64,000 nt of DNA from positions 20,343,647-20,407,646 of the forward strand of contig OZ022238.1 in the NCBI GenBank assembly GCA_963978895.1. The letters are read 5' to 3'. This stretch comes from Erpobdella octoculata. Its lineage: Eukaryota > Annelida > Clitellata > Hirudinida > Erpobdellidae. The position numbers and the translations under genes are program-made. Below the pieces are notes generated by a model, which was given only the letters and a program-made list of their open reading frames with translations, had not been told where the DNA came from and searched no databases. Shown here one piece after another: positions 11,091 through 21,949 of the stretch; position 1 is the stretch's first letter; the number at the start of each line of letters is the position of its first letter.

Positions 11091-11509
11091 TTGTAGTTCA
11101 TGAAAATGATTATATACAAATCGAAATTTGAAAATTTATGTAGAACAAAGATTTGTCACGATGAATTATTCTACTTTTGGCTGTCCGTGTCTTGCTGACT
11201 TCTGTTCTCATTGGCTATAGACAGCTGCAATTCCTCTCCAGGGATCGTCAGTTCCGTTATCCGCAAAAAGTCTTTGGTGTCCACGTAACTTCAAAGATTG
11301 TTTTTCTGCATTTGCTAGATTGTCTGTAGAGGTTCTTGGAAGAGGGTTGTGCTGCACTTTCTCCCACAGGGACATTATGAAGAAAGCGAGTACCATGATC
11401 CACGAACTTACAGACATGCTATATTCACTCTTTAAAGAGTCCGTGTCTATTGTAGAGAACCATTTGTATCTTCATTTCATCAAATAGACTTTATATTTGT
11501 ATTGGTTTG

Positions 11510-13060
11510 AAGAAGAGAGAGGTTGTTTTCCTTTATCGTTGGAAGAGGGCTGCTGCACTTTCCTCCATACCACCATAGGAAGAAAGCGCAAACCGTGAAC
11601 CGCAGACAGAGTTTCAAACTTCCAATCTTCCTATGCTTCATTTCGTGTAGTTGAAATTATTTGTAAGAAATCGGTTATTTTCAGATATCTTTGGAAAAAG
11701 GCTGATGCACCTCCCCCGTGAGTCCTCAGTCTCCAAGATAGTAACTTGATTTTTGCGTAGAAGAAACACAGAAGGCAGCACCAAACACCTCACCGCAGAA
11801 TAATCTTCAAACTTCCCACTTCTTAAAACAATTTAGGAAAAACAGCAAAATTTATTTTGCGGGTTTCAAACCCAGAGATTTCTTCGATTGTCCACTCCTT
11901 GAATAGACATCTTTGTGTAGTTGAAGTTGTTTGTAAGAAACAGTTATCTTCAGATATCTTTGAAAAAGGGCTGCTGTACCTTCCCCCATGAGTCCTCAGT
12001 CTCCAAGATAACTTGATTTTTGCGTAGAAGAAACACAGAAATTGGCAACAATCACCTCACCGCAGAATAATCTTCAAATTTCTACTTTCTAAAACAATTC
12101 AAAGGTTTCAAACCCAGAGACTTCTTCAATTGTCTACTATTCTGACTAGACATTTTAATGTTGGATTGAAGGAGAGAGAGGTTATTTTCATTTATCGTTG
12201 GAAGAGGGCTGCTGCACTTTCCTCCGTACCACCATAGGAAGAAAGCGCAAACCGTGAACCGCAGACAAAGTTTCAAACTGCCAATCTTCCTATGCTTCAT
12301 TTCGTGTAGTTGAAATTGTTTGTAATAAATCGGTTATTTTCAGATATCTTTGGAAAAGGGCTGATGCACCTCCCCCGTGAGTCCTCAGTCTCCAAGATAA
12401 CTTGATTTTCGCGTAGAAGAAACACAGAAGGCAGCAACAAACACCTCACCGCAGAATAATCTTCAAAGTTCCCACTTTCTAAAACAATTTAAGGAAAACA
12501 GCAAAATTTATTTCGAGAGTTTCAAACCCAGAGACTTCTTCGATTGTCCACTCCTTTGAATAGACATCTTTGTGTAGTTGAAGTTGTTTGTAAGAAACGG
12601 TTATCTTCAGATATCTTTGGAAAAGGGTTATTGCACCTCCCCCCACGAATCCTCAGTCTCCAAGATAACTTGATTTTTACGTAGAAGAAACACAGAAGGT
12701 GGTAACAAACACCTGACCGCAGAATAATCTTCAAACTTCCTAATTTCTAAAACAGCAAAATTTACTTCAAGGGTTTCAAACCCAGAGACTTCTTCGATTG
12801 TCTACTCCTTTGAATAGACATCTTTGTGTAGTTGAAGTTGTTTGTAAGAAGCCAGAGATCTTCAGATAACTTTGGAAAAGTGCTGCTGCAACCTTCCCAT
12901 GAGTCCTCAGTCTCCAAGATAACTTGATTTTTGCGTAGAAGAAACACAGAAGGCGGCAACAAACACCTCACCGCAGAATAATCTTCAAATTTTCTAATCT
13001 CTAAAACAACTTAAGAAAAACAGCATAATTTACTTCAAGAGTTTCAAACTTCTTCAATTG
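11510..13060. repeat. Tandem array, ~265-bp units in a ~656-bp higher-order repeat
   Basis: The marker 'gtgtagttgaa' recurs at about 11647, 11914, 12304, 12571 and 12833, spaced 262-268 bp with one 390-bp step. A second marker ('tttatcgttggaagagggct' followed by 'accaccataggaagaaagcg') occurs only at about 11535 and 12195, giving the longer period. On the minus strand the units carry the LINE 5' UTR motif 'ctgggtttgaaaccc'. The short reading frames here are repeat artefacts. Confidence 0.8.
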
Positions 13061-14029
13061 GCGATTCCTTTGAATGGACTGTCAAGATCAAGAGTCAGAC
13101 GAAACAACAACAGTAATACAATAGAGTTCAAGACAGTTTCGAGATAAAAATTCCTCTTCTCAAAACTGGGAAGAAGAGATAGTCAGGCTGTACACGTCGA
13201 ACATGAAATAGTGAAGGTGGCTATGACGCTGGAATTGGAGGTGAAGTTATGTTGGATGGTGTGGCTGAAGCTGTTGTAGAGATAGCGAAATTCTTCTGAA
13301 AGAATAAGACATTTCCAGTAATAAGAACTTCCTTCTACAAGTCGATACGTGAGAGCAGTTGAAAAACTGGTCGACGAAATAACATTCTTTTTAGTTGTAA
13401 AAACTAGAAAAACATTTTTAACGCATTCGAGAAACTTCTTCTTTTTCTAAAATAGCACGGGAACGACGATAATGATCACGTGAGAGCTGTTGAAAAACTA
13501 GTCCACGAAATAATATTCTTTTCAGTTAAAGTAATAACTAGAAAAACATTATTAACGCATTCGAGAAACTTCTTCTTTTTCTAAAATAGCACGGGAACGA
13601 CGATAATGAGTCAACCCATGCCCAAAACTCAACTCAACTCTCAACTCCAACTGAACTTTCAATCGCAAAATTTCCTTATATAGCCTAGCACACGTGTCAA
13701 TTTTAATTTACAAAAACCACCAATCCGAATGCAGCCTTAATTCCACGTGACCGTTTGACTAACCCCACGTGTCCGTTTGACACACAAAAGTTTACAAAGG
13801 CAATATACATCAAAATCACCGCAACGAAGTAATAATATTAAACTAAACTCCTTTTCCAAACAGATAATTCGTTTTATAATTTGATATACTAAAAAGTTTT
13901 ACATTAGCAACGATACAAATGGCTAGAAACGACACTTAGTCAAAAGGAATTATGATAATTACTTAAAGAGCTAATCACAACGCAGAACGAAAGCGCTTAC
14001 GTCAGCTATTCAACAAATTTACAAGAAAG

Positions 14030-15632
14030 TGTGCTTAAAATAAGTTACATTTCACGCTACAGTTCATCGGATTCCGAGGCCGTGCGGGAGCGACGATGGT
14101 GCGTAAGCCGTGCGTTCCTTTGCAATTGCAATAGGGCGCATTGGTCGACGTATTATCGTCGCTCCCAGTTGTTTTTAGTAGATGTTTATCTGTGTGTTTT
14201 TATAATATGGTTCGTTTTCGAAAGAGTTGTTGTGTTGTTTCGTCGCGCTGCTGAAGGTTTCCGAAGGTACTCAGAAGATTGGAGCTTGCCCTTCAACCCA
14301 GGATCTTCTACGCGAAAATCAAGGTAACTCTTGGAGACTGAAGATGCCTGGGGAAGATTATCACTCCTTTCCAATGACGACTAAAGTTACCCGATGCTCG
14401 CGGCGATGCAGCTAAACGACACAGTGCAACGGAGAACAGTAGTTCACGAAGATGTCATGGACCCTTCAAGCGCGAATTCTGGAATCTGAAGTCAACCAAC
14501 GGTCTGAGGCTTGGCTTCGCTACCCATGCCCTTTCCAATGACGGATACAGAAGTACAGTCGCCCGGAGAGAAGCAGTCCATCATCACGTCAGACCAACAT
14601 GGGCTCTTAAACGCAGAGAAGATTCTTCAAAGCGTGGAAGATCCAAAATCTAAAAGTAACCATCGGAGTGAAGCTTGATTCATGCCCAGCCCCTCCTCCT
14701 ATGACGACTCAAGATTTATCAAGTGAGGAAGACTGGAAGTCGAAGGTAATCTGCGGATTAGGGTTGTGTGGGTGCCCATCCCTTCTCCAAGGACGACTCA
14801 AGACAACCTGGTTCCCGCCACGATGCAACCGAACATTCAACGACGACGCTGGGTTCAATCAATCATGGGAGAAATGAATCCCAAGGAGTCAGCGGATTAG
14901 GTTTCTGCCTCTTTTCCTTCTCTAATGACAACCGAGGATGACACGACAATCATGATCGAAAGAACTCAACGTCACTTTACAACAGGTTCCAACACACACG
15001 AGCTCTTTAAAAGCGTGGACGACTGGAAATCGGAAGGAAATCATCGGAGGGACGTGATTTATGCCAGCCCTATAATGGACCGATGATGACCGATAAAGAC
15101 GACCTGACCCCCGCTACGATGCAGTTCAACAAGCTACCTTGAATTGAACCTTCCAACACAGGGAAAAATGATCCGGATGAAGCCACGATGAGGACCTGGA
15201 CTCTTCAAAGATTGGAAGAATGGAAATCCAAAGGAAATCATTGGGAGGGGTGTGATTGATGCCTTCCCCTTGGAACACCCCAATGAAAACCGATAAAGAT
15301 GACCTGAATCCCTCTACGAAGCAGTCCAGCATTCATCAACCGACCAGAAGTGTTCCGAAAGAAGTCATCTTCCCTGATCCCGGGATTAAGGTTTCAGGCT
15401 GAAGATGGCGAAAATGACACGAAAAAGGAAAAGAAGGGAAAAGAAGAATATAAAGAATTTTCTAGATATATTTTCTAACATTTTTCTTTTCCATTTCTTA
15501 AAAGGACAATATCTCTATTTTTATTTGTTTTAATTTTATTTATTTATTATTATTTTTATTATTATTATTTTTATAAAATTTTTTCCCGTCTAAAATACCA
15601 TGTATAAGGACGTTAAACTATAATAAAAAAAA
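14030..15632 (+). mobile_element. Non-coding retroelement with LINE-like 3' end, plus strand
   Basis: The right end, 'aaggacgttaaactataat' plus an A-run (15609-15641), matches the 'aaggacgttaaatcaaac' end of the LINE family. The body (about 14270-15410) is a degenerate tandem repeat of roughly 90-190-bp units. Each has a 'tcttcaaagcgtggaagatgg'-like part, a 'catcggagggacgtgattcatgcc'-like part and a 'ccaatgacgactc'-like part. No long reading frame exists. Together with 10440-13650 it forms a pair pointing away from each other. The 5' limit is uncertain. Confidence 0.45.
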
Positions 15633-16692
15633 AAAAATAAAACGCTACACCTTATTTAATACTCATCCGAAATCGATAAAATTAGGTACCATTAAACGAC
15701 TACATAATATCTATACAACGTACTAAAAATTATTATCGAAAACTTAATAGGAAAGACGCTAGAACCCGAAGTAGACCAAAATCGAACAAGTTTGATTAAT
15801 AAGCGAACCGACGCTACCTCTCTAGTCGGCGTTTTTCATCGCGCTCTCCGCCTAGTCCGCGCAATAAAGTTATTCATTACACAATTACAATCGACGATAG
15901 AGACAGGAAAAAAGAAAAATGAAAATGAAGACGGACGTATTTGCTGCTGCTCCTTTATTGCGTACGTGACTTCGCTCACGTAGCGACCTTTGCGAAAGTT
16001 ATTCGATTTCTAATCGAAGTTTTGTTTAAATTAGTTTAATTAATTAATTTAAAATTAATTTAAACGTTTATATACTGCTAAAGAAGTTCTGACTTCTACT
16101 TGTTGCATTCGGGAAATTCTGTTTTCCCGAATTGTTGCAGTTGGAAGTTCTGTCTTCCAGGAGGTTCTGCCCTCTTCAGAAGGAAGTTCCATCTTCCTTC
16201 GACATATACGCCACTTCACCAAAACTCTTCACCTTCAACTCCAGCGTCCCAGCCACTTCCATCTTCACTTCTGCCTTCTTCCACTCCACGTTCGACTTCT
16301 CTGACTCGTCTCTTTCTTCCTCTCAGCTTTTGAAAGGAAGAAGTTTCAGAAAGTTAAAGTCTTGAGCAAGAGTGTGGGCCGTGTCCCTTCAGTTTCCTCT
16401 TGAGTTTTTGAGAGGTTCGTTCGGAGGGCCAACGTTTTGAAGCGGTCATCTGGGTTTGAAACCCTTGAAGTTGTTTTGGAGTATTTTTCTTGATAAGGTA
16501 GTATCCTTAGATTTTTAGTTTTTACAGTACCTTCCGTACTGATTTTGGTTTTGTATTGTATTATTTAGAAAATATTTTGTTATATTCTGTTTTTTTTGTA
16601 CCTGTTGTACGAGAGTGTGTTTAGAACAGAGGACCATCGGCTTCTCCGTTGGGTCCGTTATTTCTTAATTAAGTTATTTAACGGCCCTCCGG

Positions 16693-18135
16693 ATGGAGCC
16701 AATGATCGTGAAAAGCGACAGTAAGGCTGTAAAGCCTCAGAAAAGAAAAACTGAGTCGACAGGATCTCTGGATCTCGAAGAACCGTCGACTCAAAATGAT
16801 AATATGAGAAAAGAGAAGAAAATCTCTAGAGTTGAAGATGATGCTTTTCAACTAGGAAAGGAAGAATTGCGAAAAACAAAAAAAATAGAGAAGAAGAAAT
16901 CTTCAGGAAATGAAGAGATAGAGATGGATGCTATTTCAGAAGCATCAAAGATTGAGGCAGTGGAGCTGTTGATTTTGGAGGAGAGGACCAAGATCAACCC
17001 TTTCAAGATAGAGGAAGCTCTTAAAAATTCACTGAAATCTCCTCTGAAAGTGTATTCGAGAGGACGTCATCTCTCAGTAAGATGTTCTACCCAAATGGAT
17101 GCTGACACTCTCAAGAAGGCTGAAAGTCTTGGAGGTTATAAAGTAAGAGTGTTTCTCAAGTTTAAACCTCGACCGGTTGCAAAGCCAACAAAGAAGATGA
17201 TCGTTCTTGGAGTACCCCATGAGATTCCATTGAACATCATCGAAGAGAAAGCTGGATGTATTGAAGCCGCCAGGGTCAACAAGAAAGTGGATGGTCAACT
17301 CCAACCGACAACTGCTGTGACTCTCGTTTACGACGTTGGTACCGTTGTACCAGAGAAGTTGTTTTTGGCGTATTTGGCATTCAAAATAAAGCCATACGTC
17401 AACGCACCAGTTCGTTGCTTCAAGTGCAACAACTTCGGACACGTTGCGAAATACTGCAGAGGAGAGACTTCCTGTCCCAGATGCGCTGGACCACACGCCT
17501 TTAAAGATTGCAAGGCAGATCAAGCAGCAAAGCCCATCTGTGCTAGTTGTAAAAGCACAGAACACTGCACAGGAGACAGAAGCTGCTCGAAATATGTAGC
17601 AGCAGTCACCCTCAACAAGATTGTTGCCACAAAGGGTGTATCCTATGCAGAGGCAGTGAAGTTGAACAAGAAAACAGAATCATCTGCAGCACCAGCGACC
17701 ACTTCGGTACCAACTCGACAGCAGCCAAGTATTCCAAAAGAAAGTCCTGTGGTGGTGAAGCAATTCAAAGAAGCTTCCACTCAAACCTGCGAGATGGCGA
17801 CACAAACGGAGGAAAAAGATTTTGAGCAACACTCCAAAAAAGATGCAGCAACTGGTTGTGATGATAACTCAGTGTCACTTAGTCTACTTGCTCAGATCAT
17901 CACAAACGGCACTGATGATGATCTCAAACCTCAGGGCAAAGGATGGAGTCAAAAAAGTTTCAAAGAAATCCAATGTCGAATGAGAGAAGCCATGTATCGG
18001 ACAATTCTGAGGTCAACACATGGTACACAAAAGGCTGATGAGTTAAAGAAACAGATGGCAATTATTGCGTCGCAGTTTATCAAACCGCAATCGCGACCTA
18101 GTTCTGCTTCTTCACTCAAACATGGACAACAATAG
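16693..18135 (+). CDS. LINE ORF1, gag-like nucleic-acid-binding protein (copy 1)
   Basis: 480 aa and uninterrupted. The N-terminal ~80 residues are Lys/Glu-rich and nuclear-localisation-like. The middle (about 95-230) is a conserved domain. Three zinc knuckles follow: C242-C245-H250-C255, C261-C264-H268-C273 and C283-C286-H291-C298. The C-terminal ~180 residues are polar. In such elements this protein binds the RNA and forms the ribonucleoprotein. The ATG at 16693 lies in 'ccctccggATGGAGCC', which is conserved in copy 2 (23120), supporting this start. The last 14 bases overlap the ORF2 start. Confidence 0.88.
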   Translation: MEPMIVKSDSKAVKPQKRKTESTGSLDLEEPSTQNDNMRKEKKISRVEDDAFQLGKEELRKTKKIEKKKSSGNEEIEMDAISEASKIEAVELLILEERTKINPFKIEEALKNSLKSPLKVYSRGRHLSVRCSTQMDADTLKKAESLGGYKVRVFLKFKPRPVAKPTKKMIVLGVPHEIPLNIIEEKAGCIEAARVNKKVDGQLQPTTAVTLVYDVGTVVPEKLFLAYLAFKIKPYVNAPVRCFKCNNFGHVAKYCRGETSCPRCAGPHAFKDCKADQAAKPICASCKSTEHCTGDRSCSKYVAAVTLNKIVATKGVSYAEAVKLNKKTESSAAPATTSVPTRQQPSIPKESPVVVKQFKEASTQTCEMATQTEEKDFEQHSKKDAATGCDDNSVSLSLLAQIITNGTDDDLKPQGKGWSQKSFKEIQCRMREAMYRTILRSTHGTQKADELKKQMAIIASQFIKPQSRPSSASSLKHGQQ

Positions 18136-21100
18136 TTCCATCATCCAGTGGAATTGCAGAGGCATAAGAAATAAAAGTGCCGAATTAGCAGTCAACATCA
18201 GCATCTTGACTCCACCTCCAATCGTCATTTTGTTACAGGAGACATTTCTCAACTCGCCTTTCAAGTTTCAAGGGTACAACGTGATTCGAGTTGATCACCC
18301 AAACAGAGATGGAAATGGAGTTGCCACTTTGATTAAAGAAGGCATTCCATTCCATGAAGACACTCTGTCAACAGACCCTGCCATATTATCGACTACCATC
18401 AGATTTCAAAATGGCCAGGTAGTTGATTTCATTAACGCATACGTCAACCCGTCAGACAATCGACAAGAGACCAGGGAGATTTTAAGGAAGACACTTGCCA
18501 GGCCAAACATCTTTTTTGCAGGTGATCTTAATGCTCACTCCAGTCTCTTTGGCCACAAGTTGAGAAATCGTAGAGGTCATCTTCTCGAAGACCTGATGGC
18601 GGCTCACAGTTTAGTTACCCTGAACGATGGCTCAGGGACCCACGACACTGCAACAAATGAAAGAACGCCAATAGACATCACGATAACGACGCCTCAACTC
18701 TCCATCAAATCAACATGGACTGTCCTTGAAGATACGATGGAGAGCGATCATCATCCAATCCTCATCACTCTAAACAACAAACTCGAAAAACGTTCAAGAA
18801 CTTCTCGAGTCTTCAATACAACCAAAACAGACTGGCATCAATACAACGCCATGGTTGCAGAGTTGATGAAGACGATACAGAAAGATGAAAATGTCGAGCA
18901 ACTATTCAACGATTTTCAGAAAACGCTGAAAGAGGCTATCGTGATGTCGACTCCATCACCAAAGTCTACGATGAAAAAAGATCGTCCAGCAGTGCCTTTC
19001 TGGAATGCCAATTGCAAAACAGCAATCAAGCTAAGAAATAGAGCGAAAAACATCTACAAGAGAATTCCGACACCGATAAATAAAGAAGAATACAGAAAAC
19101 TCAGAAGAGAAGCACAAAAGGTTGTCAGAGAAGCCAAAGCCAGCCACTGGCAACGCTTTTGTTCAACTCTTGACTGTCACACTTCACTCGATCGACTTTG
19201 GAGAACGGTCAAAAGCATGGCCGGACAGAAGACCAAACGTGAAGAAGTCGTCTTGCAAAATCCAACAGATGGCAAATTCCTCTACTCCGAAGTCGAAAAT
19301 GCCAACCTCTTGGCTGAAACAATAGCCGCCAATTCGTCAGACGAAAATCTCCACCACAACTTCATAAAAGAGAAAGCGGCAAGAGAGCGAAACTTCGAAA
19401 TTGATCGGCGTCGTCCACCTTCTACTGATGCTCAAGAGCTCAATGAACCGATCTCAATATCGGAACTCAACGACATTCTCAACAAGCAGACCAAAAACAC
19501 GGCACCTGGACCAGACGGAGTGACGTATGAAATGTTGAGGAAACTGGATGGCGAAAACCGAGAGCAACTCCTCGATATTATCAACGAATCATGGACTCAA
19601 AGCATGCTACCAACTTCATGGAAAAAGTCTATCGTCATCGCCATTCCAAAGCCAAACAAGCCGAGAAACAATCCAAACTCGTACAGGCCGATCTCACTGA
19701 ATTCCACTGTTTGCAAAACAGTCGAGAAGATTCTGAAAAGAAGGCTGACACACTTCATAGCCAAGAAACAGCGACTTGGACCAGAGCAGTCGGGCTTCCT
19801 CAACGGAAGATGTACGCTCGATCAGATATTGCGACTTCAGCACGACATCGCATACAGTGTGAGAAACAGATCGGCCACGCTGGGAGTTTTTCTCGACTTA
19901 GAAAAGGCTTTCGATCTCGTCTGGAGAAGTGGCGTTCTACAGAGACTCGAAAGAATGGGCATTCGAGGAAGAATGCTCGAATGGCTGGCGGATTTTTTAC
20001 AAAATCGTACGATAAAAGTGAGAATTGGAGAGACACTATCAAACGAAAGAACAATCGATAATGGAACTCCGCAAGGCAGTGTCCTGAGTCCTTTGCTCTT
20101 CATCTTGCTTCTCGAAGTCATTCCGAGACCTCCAGATGGCATAAAACTCTCGTTATACGCCGATGACTGTGCAATCTGGACAACTGGTCGAAACACGGAG
20201 AAACTCTTCAACAATCTGCAAAAATACCTCAACCAAGTTGATGAGGTGTTGACTAACTGGGGCTTCAAGATCTCGGCGGGAAAGTCTTCCTTTGTTTTCT
20301 TCTCAAAGATCTCAGATCTCCTCCAAGACGTCGAAAAACGAAACCTAGTGATTGGCAACATCGCTCTCCAGAGGTTGAGGAGCGTTCGTTTTCTCGGAGT
20401 AGTCTTTGACGAAGGATTGACGTGGAAGAACCAGATAGCTGAAACAGCTAAAAAAGCAGAAAAAAGAGTTAACGTCTTGCGAGCAACAACTGGGCTCAGT
20501 TGGGGACTAAGAAAAGACAACCTTTTGATGCTCTACAGAGCCATAGTCAGATCGGTCCTTGACTATGGCTGCGAAGCGTTCAATCAGTCTGCTGCTTCTT
20601 CCAAAAAAGTCTTAGATCGAGTACAGAGAAGAGCACTCATGGTCGTGACTGGTGCCCTCAGAGGAACCAGTCTTGCCTCACTCCAAGTCGACTGCGGAGA
20701 AATGCCTCTTGAAATAAGACGAGAACAGCAGACAACACTTTACGCCATTCGTACCAGACGGATAAAAGATCATCCCACGAAAGAAATTTTCTTTCCGAAC
20801 CCGTGGGATAAAGTCGTTTGGACGAAAAGAAACATGAGTAAAAGGAGACAAAAGCGTGTCATCACTTCTGCCCCGAAGAGGATCATCGATTCGTTGAAGA
20901 AGCTTGAAAATTTCGACTTCCCCGACGACGGACCATTGTTGACGCCACCCTGGAAACTTGTTTCTCCAGCCATCGACACATCCCTGCTAGGCTGCGAGAA
21001 AAGCTCTCCATCAGTACTCCCGAGAGCTCTAGAAAAAATTGCCACATATCAAGGAACTGTGGCGATCTACACAGATGCTTCAAAAGTGAAAGAAAAGACG

Positions 21101-21949
21101 GCCATCGGTGTCTACTTCAAAACTCTCAACGTCGAGTTTGCAAGAAGAACACCAGATAATATCTCAATTTTCACAGCCGAGATAACAGCCATTCAAACTG
21201 CTCTTGAGATCATCCTTGAAAACGCAGAAAACTTTCAAGAAAACGCTGGAACGAACAAAGTTACCATCTTCACGGATTCGCTAAGTTCGATTTCAGCGCT
21301 CCAGTTCAAGAACAAAATTCATCTTCGGACACATGCAACAGATGTTCTCACTCTGGTAACAGAATGCAGCAAGAAGAAGATAGCCTGCAACCTTGTCTGG
21401 GTTCCCAGCCACGTTGGGATACCTGGAAATGAAAAGGCTGACAGGCTTGCAACAAGTGCAATTGCATCACCAGAAGACCAACTGAAAACACACGTTGAAT
21501 TGGCAGACATCAAAAACTTTGTCAAAAACGAGAGCAGACAGCAGTGGCAGACAAACTGGTCGATCGGTAAAGACAGCAACTTTTTTAGAAGAATCTGTCC
21601 AACAGTCAGCATGAAATCGCCTGTTGAAGATTCTGGCTCGAGAGAGAAAGAGATCATCATCGGAAGACTCCGACTTGGCAAAACGACTCTCAATTCTGAG
21701 TTGCACAAAATGGGCATATTGGAGTCTGGAGTCTGTGAAAGATGTTGCGATGGAGCTCAAGAGACAGTTGAACATTTTCTGATGAATTGTCCAGGAAGAC
21801 TGACTCTCCAGAGGTCGCTGAAAGAATGCTGTATAAAACAGGAAAAAAAGCAGATATTGGAAGAAATTCTTAACGACAGAGCAGCCACAACGTTGATCTT
21901 TGCGTGGATCAAAAAAAAAGAGCGAAATCTACAACTTGAAAAAAAGTGA
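18122..21949 (+). CDS. LINE ORF2: AP endonuclease, reverse transcriptase, RNase H (copy 1)
   Basis: 1275 aa from the ATG at 18122; the open frame extends 19 codons further upstream. The endonuclease occupies about residues 5-225, with motifs IIQWNCRGI, LLQETF, GDLNAHS (about 134), PIDITIT and SDHHPI. The RT occupies about 440-770, with TAPGPDGVTYEML, SYRPISL, LDLEKAFDLVW, GTPQGSVLSPLLF and the catalytic YADD at Y679-D682. RNase H starts at IYTDAS (D985) and continues through the AEI, FTDSLSS and WVPSHVGIPGNEKAD motifs. A C-terminal CCHC motif (C-x2-C-x8-H-x4-C) lies near 1206-1225. All catalytic residues I can check are present, so the protein may be functional. The ATG falls 14 nt before the ORF1 stop, suggesting coupled translation. 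Confidence 0.92.
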   Translation: MDNNSSIIQWNCRGIRNKSAELAVNISILTPPPIVILLQETFLNSPFKFQGYNVIRVDHPNRDGNGVATLIKEGIPFHEDTLSTDPAILSTTIRFQNGQVVDFINAYVNPSDNRQETREILRKTLARPNIFFAGDLNAHSSLFGHKLRNRRGHLLEDLMAAHSLVTLNDGSGTHDTATNERTPIDITITTPQLSIKSTWTVLEDTMESDHHPILITLNNKLEKRSRTSRVFNTTKTDWHQYNAMVAELMKTIQKDENVEQLFNDFQKTLKEAIVMSTPSPKSTMKKDRPAVPFWNANCKTAIKLRNRAKNIYKRIPTPINKEEYRKLRREAQKVVREAKASHWQRFCSTLDCHTSLDRLWRTVKSMAGQKTKREEVVLQNPTDGKFLYSEVENANLLAETIAANSSDENLHHNFIKEKAARERNFEIDRRRPPSTDAQELNEPISISELNDILNKQTKNTAPGPDGVTYEMLRKLDGENREQLLDIINESWTQSMLPTSWKKSIVIAIPKPNKPRNNPNSYRPISLNSTVCKTVEKILKRRLTHFIAKKQRLGPEQSGFLNGRCTLDQILRLQHDIAYSVRNRSATLGVFLDLEKAFDLVWRSGVLQRLERMGIRGRMLEWLADFLQNRTIKVRIGETLSNERTIDNGTPQGSVLSPLLFILLLEVIPRPPDGIKLSLYADDCAIWTTGRNTEKLFNNLQKYLNQVDEVLTNWGFKISAGKSSFVFFSKISDLLQDVEKRNLVIGNIALQRLRSVRFLGVVFDEGLTWKNQIAETAKKAEKRVNVLRATTGLSWGLRKDNLLMLYRAIVRSVLDYGCEAFNQSAASSKKVLDRVQRRALMVVTGALRGTSLASLQVDCGEMPLEIRREQQTTLYAIRTRRIKDHPTKEIFFPNPWDKVVWTKRNMSKRRQKRVITSAPKRIIDSLKKLENFDFPDDGPLLTPPWKLVSPAIDTSLLGCEKSSPSVLPRALEKIATYQGTVAIYTDASKVKEKTAIGVYFKTLNVEFARRTPDNISIFTAEITAIQTALEIILENAENFQENAGTNKVTIFTDSLSSISALQFKNKIHLRTHATDVLTLVTECSKKKIACNLVWVPSHVGIPGNEKADRLATSAIASPEDQLKTHVELADIKNFVKNESRQQWQTNWSIGKDSNFFRRICPTVSMKSPVEDSGSREKEIIIGRLRLGKTTLNSELHKMGILESGVCERCCDGAQETVEHFLMNCPGRLTLQRSLKECCIKQEKKQILEEILNDRAATTLIFAWIKKKERNLQLEKK

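Larger units (their letters stand above)
10440..13650 (-). mobile_element. Non-autonomous relative of the LINE family, minus strand
   Basis: The left edge is a poly-T run (10440-10458) followed by 'atttaacgtccttatccgac' and 'gtcgatttggac'. This is the reverse complement of the 3' end of the full-length LINEs (about 22230-22275). Near 13205-13250 the minus strand resembles the LINE 5' UTR at 16230-16290, and the repeated 'ctgggtttgaaacccttgaag' motif equals 16449-16470. Both LINE ends are therefore present but no ORF1 or ORF2 is. The inside is filled with two tandem arrays. The 5' boundary is not clear; 13650-14025 shows nothing recognisable. Confidence 0.55.

Noticed and set aside
19591..20061. 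156-aa ORF overlapping LINE ORF2 in another frame
   Set aside because: Shadow frame of the RT; the same shadow occurs in copy 2 because the DNA is nearly identical.
19837..20520. 227-aa minus-strand ORF inside LINE ORF2 (also 26233-26916)
   Set aside because: Antisense shadow of the RT domain; no motif of its own.
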